The notes under the pieces are model-generated. The model did not search any database. It worked only from the letters and a program-made list of their open reading frames with translations, and was not told the DNA's origin. The position numbers and the translations under genes are program-made. Below are positions 58,113-64,000 of a stretch of DNA of 64,000 nt, one piece after another. Every line of letters starts with the position of its first letter. The first letter of the stretch is position 1. Source of the DNA: Glebionis coronaria (lineage: Eukaryota; Streptophyta; Magnoliopsida; Asterales; Asteraceae); NCBI GenBank assembly GCA_025667525.1, contig CM046875.1:199988125-200052124 (forward strand), in the 5' to 3' direction.

Positions 58113-58842
58113 AATGAATTCAATGGTATTATTGCTTTTTAGACGTTAGCCATGAGTTTCCTCTCCTGATCATGAACCATTAATTGTCCCGTATGCTTTG
58201 CGCTAAGCGCGAATGTTGTGTGTGGATCTATCGGGATTGACAATCCCCATCCCGATTACCTTAACACAAATACATTTGTTTATACTTGAGTATTTAGGCT
58301 GAATACTCCCTAGAGGAACTTATATTTGAGTTAAGTTTCGGTTCATGAGACTAAACAACAATAATACACATCGTGACTATGGACAATGTACATAGTTATC
58401 CCCCCATTACTTGTTTTACAAATTCTATTGTGTTCCACACCTTTACTGCTAAACCTATGAATATCACTCAACTTTATGCTGACGATTTTACATGTTTAAT
58501 CTCAGGTATAATTACTTAGCTTTGCTTGGATGGGAGCCCGCAGGATATCATCGCAGCTTGGAGATTTCTCTGTATATTTCAGCTTTGGTTTTATCTAAAA
58601 ACTGTCAGAAGATTTTTCTGTATTTTTAGTAAGAGTTATAAATCATGATGAAATAATAAATCTTTCCGCATATAAAACTCTGGGACCTTTGTATAAAAAA
58701 AACTCTGATATTTTATGATGTAATGTACATGTTTTTATTACGTCAACCTTGTGTCAACAGTAATACATTGTTTCTTGTACCATGGCGTGTTACCCCCTCG
58801 TTGCCTAGTTGTTCCATGTCAGATTTTGGGGGTCTCACAGAT

Positions 58843-58854
58843 TGCTATCAGAGC
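58843..58854 (+). other. Primer binding site (Met type, one mismatch) of E5
   Basis: TGCTATCAGAGC compared with canonical TGGTATCAGAGC, three bases after the 5' LTR. Confidence 0.75.
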
Positions 58855-61800
58855 GATGGTTATAGGAAACTGAGTCGTTTTTCAAAACTTAGTCTATAAC
58901 CGAAAGTTCAAATATTTTATTGTTCCTAAGTGTCAAACACATAATCTGCCATGGTTGTTCGATATCTTCGCGGGTAACTCTCTAATCCTTATTATTTACT
59001 TTTAATTATCGTTGTAGTATTTCATCTCTTGATTTCATGTTGAAATATTACATTATCCTAGTGACGATAATTACTATGTCTTTTAAAAGCCTATGTGCTT
59101 CATGAATTATCATTGGATATTACTTGATTACATCTGCTCTTACTGTATTCCTGGAATTCTTGTTCTTGTGAACTGATCTGGTTACGATGATATTATATTG
59201 TTATGATATTATATACTTGTATTCGGAGCGCGTATGCTGCTGACTTTTTATACTCACTTTTCTTATTACTATTGTTATTTCGTCTATGCGTGATACGACT
59301 GACCTTGTATACTCATTCGTTTTGAACCGTCTGTTTCTCTCGACTCACTCTTACATGTTGTGCATACTCTCGTGATACCATTGTTCGGGATTGAAGAAGT
59401 GTTGTTTTCGATAAAACTTCTGATTTTCATTTTACTACCGTGCGTGCTGCTTTCACTGTTAAATCTCTTTATGATATCTATTTAGATATCCGAAATGCTT
59501 TCCGACCATTTGTGATTGAATGTCTTGAAAAATAGTCTATATACCATTGTGTATTTCAATGTGTCTTTGAAAAAGACTAAAGGACATCGTGTGAGTCACA
59601 CATCTCAAAGCATTCGTTGAATCAGTGTTGTATAATATCGTGGGTTTTCATAATATTGATTGACCTTTACGTCACCATTTTACGCGACACTTGTATATCG
59701 ATTAAATACTACTTCATTGACCATTCTACGTTTCGATTTCGAATTACGACGCCCGTTTGTACCGTGAAAACATCATCATCATCTTGTAATTCATCCTCTA
59801 TTATGTGACGACTGTTTGGAACACGATTGTACTTTCATAAATCTGTCCCTCCCTTTTCATTAAACCTCCTCGCTCCGAGAGTGTGACCCGTTAATGTTCC
59901 AATTCTTTCTCGGCGTGTCTTGTGATTGTGGAAAATCACGCTGCCAAGAGACCTTCCTGCATGGCATCTTGAAATCGAATGCGACGTTTATGATTTCTTA
60001 GAATTTCGTTGGTATTTTTGAACCATTTCTACACTGTGTTTTCTTTACATGATTAATTATATAGCTTATTCTCTTTCGTCTTTATGGAATCCACAAGTCT
60101 TGTGTGTACAATAATTCTGAGTTATTATGAAATTTAGATTTAATTTCAAGCTGTGTCGAGAAAATATTTTTTAAAAACTTTAGACATTAAAATATATGTT
60201 TCAACTTGTTGAGACGTCCGTTTAGGACATAAAATTTGACCAGAAAATATTAAAAACGATCAAGTTACGCTCATTCGGGATTGTAAAATTTAATAACTTG
60301 TTTCTACGTAGTTCTAAAATATCATTTTGTTGACAGATTTAATACAAGGGCATTTTCGTCCATTTTTTTATCCGTTTCAAGTCTCGAGTATAACTAGAAA
60401 ATTGTTCAAAACATCGTTTTACACCGAATTGCATTAGACTTCAAGTCTTATTTAGCGAGTCAACTGGTCGGATCAAACCCAAAAGTCAAAGTTGGCTAAA
60501 AAGTCAAAGTTGATAGAAATTTTGAAATATGGTTTTAGGCGTTTTTGAGTTCATTTGAGCTCGTAAAACTGTAACGAATGAGATTTTACAACTACCAAAC
60601 ATTGATTATATTTGAAAACGTTTAAAAGTAGAAACTTTTCGGAGTAATTGAACTATCTGGGAACTGGTACCCTACTTCTTTAAAAATATATTTATGTCAA
60701 ATAAATTATGATGTGCACACATATGGATTCCCCTATCCTTCCTTTATATATGACTTGTCATTCTACATCGTATTTCTTTGCTTCTATCGTACCACTGATT
60801 TGGGCCGAGGTTTGAAGATCTTGTTTTCATATCGTTCCTTATCATTTTGGCACGTGTCTCTTGACGATTTCGGCTAAAACTCTTGAAACCTTATCAACTT
60901 GTAACCATTTCATTGATTGTCCTGAATTACTCTTTATTACCCTCATGTAACCCACTCGCTATTTTATAAGTTACCATATAAGCTCAAACTGATATTGTTT
61001 GCAAAACATTTTACTAAATGATCAACTTGGGCATTATTAAAATACTGAAATGTCTTATAAAATTAATTTATATTAATTTTACAACGTATTTTCATAAATT
61101 GTTCTACTATGGTCTTATAAAGAACCATTGTAACAATACAAATTGTTGAATTAAGCATCTAGCCAATTAGATACTGGTGAAGAGTTTCATAAATTATTTT
61201 GATCCTGCTTTTATAGATGGCATCAAATACATATTTTAAGTCATATGACATGTAATACTAGTTTGACGAAGCTGAGCATCGCATTGCTAGTCCTACATTA
61301 TGCATGGCCTGATCACCTATGCGTAATTTAGAAGGAGCCATGCAAGGCCGAATAGTAGTCACCTTAAATATTTGACCAAGAATCAACTTTTAATTATGTT
61401 CCTTAAAAAGCTAGATAAACTAAAAGTTTTGAAAACTTTTACATCTTATGCGAGTAGCAACAGTTCGCGACATACACATATGAACCCTTATCCTTTCTTG
61501 AACAAAGTACATGCCTCAAGAATAAATTTTCTTACTTAATGATCTTTGTTTTACCTGTTACCTCATCATCCTCATGATACAATTCTCGTTACCACTCGTC
61601 TAATTATCGACCATTGATACTGGACTTGGAAGGTTCAATGTGTTATGCTTCTACATCGATCAACCTTCTCTATCTAATTTGGTAGACCTTCGAAACGTCT
61701 CTGGACACGGTTAATGATTTATTATTGGACGTGAACAATGATTACGTGTATTTGTCATGACGTGTGTTAGATTTTATCGTCTTGAAATTCATTCGTGTGA

Positions 61801-63055
61801 ACCACGTATTGATTTTGCCTCTCATTGATAATGTTTTTCATCTTACTGGATTTACTCTCAAGTGACTTCTTAAGAATTTTCTCTGATTCGAAAATTCGTT
61901 GTGTGGTTTTCCTCTTTTGATCGTGTATCGAACACCGAGAATTTAATAAGCCATTGTTGGTGACGCCAACCACACTCGTGAATTAATCTTGCTAAATCCT
62001 TTGTTTCTTATTGTCCTTATCATTGATGCATCTACTCTATCATGTTCGTTTAGAACTTGATAAGAACTTCGTTTTATTCCCTTGTGTTATTGCTCGCATA
62101 CAAATTGTGGACCTATATATGTTTCATGTTCGTTGTTGTCTTGTCACCTTTTGAAAACCAGAAAATGTTACGTGTTTATCGATTGATCCTTAATCACCTA
62201 CTTGAATTTCTAAAGATTGTTACAAAATTTTTTTAGAACATTTTATACATTTTATCAAATGTTTAAATTACCAAAATAACTGTTTCAAGTTAAATACCAG
62301 ATGTATATATCCTCTTTGGGAAATTTACTTAGTGTTTCAAAGGATATCAGGTTGTATCTTTTAAAGAAATTGATTTTATCATACTTTACCTTCAATATAA
62401 TGAAATTATTAAATTAATTTATAATTTATAGCAATAATTTTAAATAACTTGGGAAATCTGATTTTCTCTAATGGTAACAATAAACTTGAGCTTTTAACGA
62501 AAATTTCATGTAGTCACCCAAAAGTTCTTAAGCCGATCAGGATAACTATTTTGAACTGTTCTACTTTTGCTTTGAAAATCCTGATCGAGAAAAAGATTTA
62601 GCAACTGCTTAACCACTAAATACATATAGTTTGATTTTAAATCACTAAAACCCTGTAAAATTTTCTTTTAATCAAGAAAGTACCAAAACCTAGTTATTCA
62701 ATAATACCAAAGTCCTAGACAACTGATTGTGACAGCTTGTATTCTAAATGATCATATGTAATTTATTTTTCTCTTCTATTTCTCTTGTAACTAGATTGAT
62801 ACGTTTTAAGATTGTCATGTTTTGTAGTTGCACGATTTGCGACTCCTTGTTGATTAACAATTCAAGTTTGAAAATTTATTCGAAAAGGAGATAAGAAACT
62901 GAAGCGTAGTGAATTCCAAATGTGAAGGTACGCCGTGGTGCAGAAATTACCTGGGAAAAAATGAATTTGTTCTACACTTTGTACCTCCTCTTGTTTGCAT
63001 CTTCTACTGTTTCCAAGAGAACTCTAAGGGACCAGAGTTCCTTTAGGGGGAAGAC
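58855..63055 (+). other. E5 interior without recognisable genes
   Basis: 4.2 kb of T-rich sequence with no frame over about 70 codons that resembles a retroelement protein. Ends CTTTAGGGGGAAGAC, a purine tract against the 3' LTR (63042-63055). A phrase near 61813 reads LPLIDNVF, faintly like an RT block, too weak to call. Confidence 0.65.
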
Positions 63056-64000
63056 TGTAAGAACCCGTACTTTCCCAGCATTATTTTATTCTTTTATTCG
63101 TGCTTCTTGAATTTTCCAACGTATTACGTTTTCTTGTATTCTTATATGTAAATCCTGAGATCATGATAATTTTAATATATTATACTTTTCAAGTATTTCT
63201 GATCATTGATAAATACTTTACTTGGAATTATAAGATTTTTATTTTATTTTTCCATATTTATTTAAATCAAAGTTTTTGATTTAAAGTCACCCGCATGAGT
63301 TTTACAACGAGTTTACTCAAAATCAATGTATAACGAAAATTCCTATTGATCGCGATACCGACGTATGCCCAAAATGTTACATTTTATTATCGATTGTTTC
63401 GATAATTAGTATTTTTGACGATTTCGTTTTAATTACGTATTAAGCCTTGTCGGAAAATCATATAATCATATTTACGATGCATCTTAACTTTTTAAAATTA
63501 TTTTTACAAAACCCGAGCCCCGTAAATATTTTCATAATTTACTAATAGTCATTTTCTACCCTTTAAACTATTAAATTGATTTTAGGTCCAAAACTATTCC
63601 ACATTTACAACTTCTACCCTAGCACCCACTATATATTCAATTTTCCTAACTAACCAATCATTTTCTTAACATAAAAGCACACACATAAGAAATTTTAACC
63701 ATCTTTTTCTTCTCTCTAAAAGATTTCGCCACCCTAACACCATCAAAAAAATTCTTTCTAGCCAAAATCAAAGAAAACCACTTAATGTCCCATGTTTAAA
63801 ATATTGTTGTGATTTTTTTAATACCAAAATTATGTACATACATCAAGTTTTCATGATTTTATGATTTTGTGGTTTGAAAGTGTTTTGATCATCATGCATG
63901 TGATGATCTTGGTAAGATCATCATGTTTTCATCCTAAAAAGTCTTATTTTTTATCTTTGATTTTGTTAAAAATTTGATTCGCAAGTGTTTTAGGAGTGTT
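63056..64000 (+). repeat. E5 3' LTR, partial
   Basis: First 945 bp of the 3' LTR, TGTAAGAACCCGTACTTTCCC onward, continuing beyond the window. Indels versus the 5' LTR as noted there. Confidence 0.92.

Larger units (their letters stand above)
55894..58839 (+). repeat. E5 5' LTR
   Basis: 2,946 bp. Aligns with 63056-64000 but with a ~71-bp block near 56501-56571 absent from the 3' LTR and a ~27-bp difference near 56135. TATATATT at 56437-56444 is a plausible promoter. The minus-strand frame at 56383-56658 spans this area and is not conserved between the LTRs. Confidence 0.9.
55894..64000 (+). mobile_element. E5: coding-free large LTR element, runs off window
   Basis: 5' LTR 55894-58839 (TGTAAGAACCC...GTCTCACA), a Met-type primer site with one mismatch, 4.2-kb interior, purine tract TTTAGGGGGAAGAC and the start of the 3' LTR at 63056. 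Left flank GTGCC (55889-55893) is the candidate target duplication; the right end is outside. No recognisable gag or pol. The purine tract and primer type resemble E3/E4, so it may be a LARD-like derivative of a Tekay element. Confidence 0.88.

Noticed and set aside
61767..61973. Possible degenerate RT block in the E5 interior (LPLIDNVF on the plus strand)
   Set aside because: A single short similarity with no supporting RT motifs before or after it.

Overview
The window reads as intergenic, retrotransposon-dense chromosomal DNA of a flowering plant. No host gene, rRNA, tRNA or CRISPR locus is visible; nearly every base can be assigned to a nest of transposable elements. The copia-type polyprotein and its extra downstream ORF resemble retroelement proteins I recall from Asteraceae (daisy family), so an Asteraceae source is my best inference, not a proven one.

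The oldest layer is a SIRE-like Ty1/copia element on the minus strand. It has an RT/RNase H pseudogene (49715-51110) followed by a third ORF that survives in three pieces: 47777-47839, 21338-21695 and 697-1068. Three Athila-type Ty3/gypsy elements split it. E7 is minus, only its LTR tip is visible, 1-696. E1 is plus, 1069-21332, with target duplication GAGAT. E2 is plus, 21696-47771, with target duplication GGCAC. A Tekay-like chromovirus, E4 (minus, starting at 51111), interrupts the copia RT.

The second layer sits inside these. E6 (minus, 9191-18175, target duplication ATATC) lies in the 3' region of E1. It is a non-autonomous gag-protease element whose RT, RNase H and integrase are replaced by an acidic, unrecognised reading frame. 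E3 (minus, 36008-46230, target duplication GTTTC) lies in the 3' LTR of E2 and is a recent chromovirus with a decayed interior. A Mutator-like element (52671-54030, 9-bp target duplication) lies in the E4 LTR and itself contains a small MITE (53147-53545). E5 (plus, 55894 to the window end) is a coding-free LTR element inside E4 pol.

Each autonomous-type element carries the expected cycle parts: LTR promoter, tRNA primer site (Asp for the Athila-type elements, initiator Met for the chromovirus types), gag, protease, RT, RNase H, integrase and a polypurine tract. All are broken by stops or frameshifts except the long E6 frame. The most notable unexplained signals are in RNA-level architecture. 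E1, E2 and E6 share a hairpin 10-14 nt after the gag/pol stop and two matching hairpin plus purine-tract modules bracketing about 1.5-1.8 kb of conserved non-coding DNA. The transcribed parts of the LTRs carry family-specific arrays of short motifs or GC-rich hairpins.
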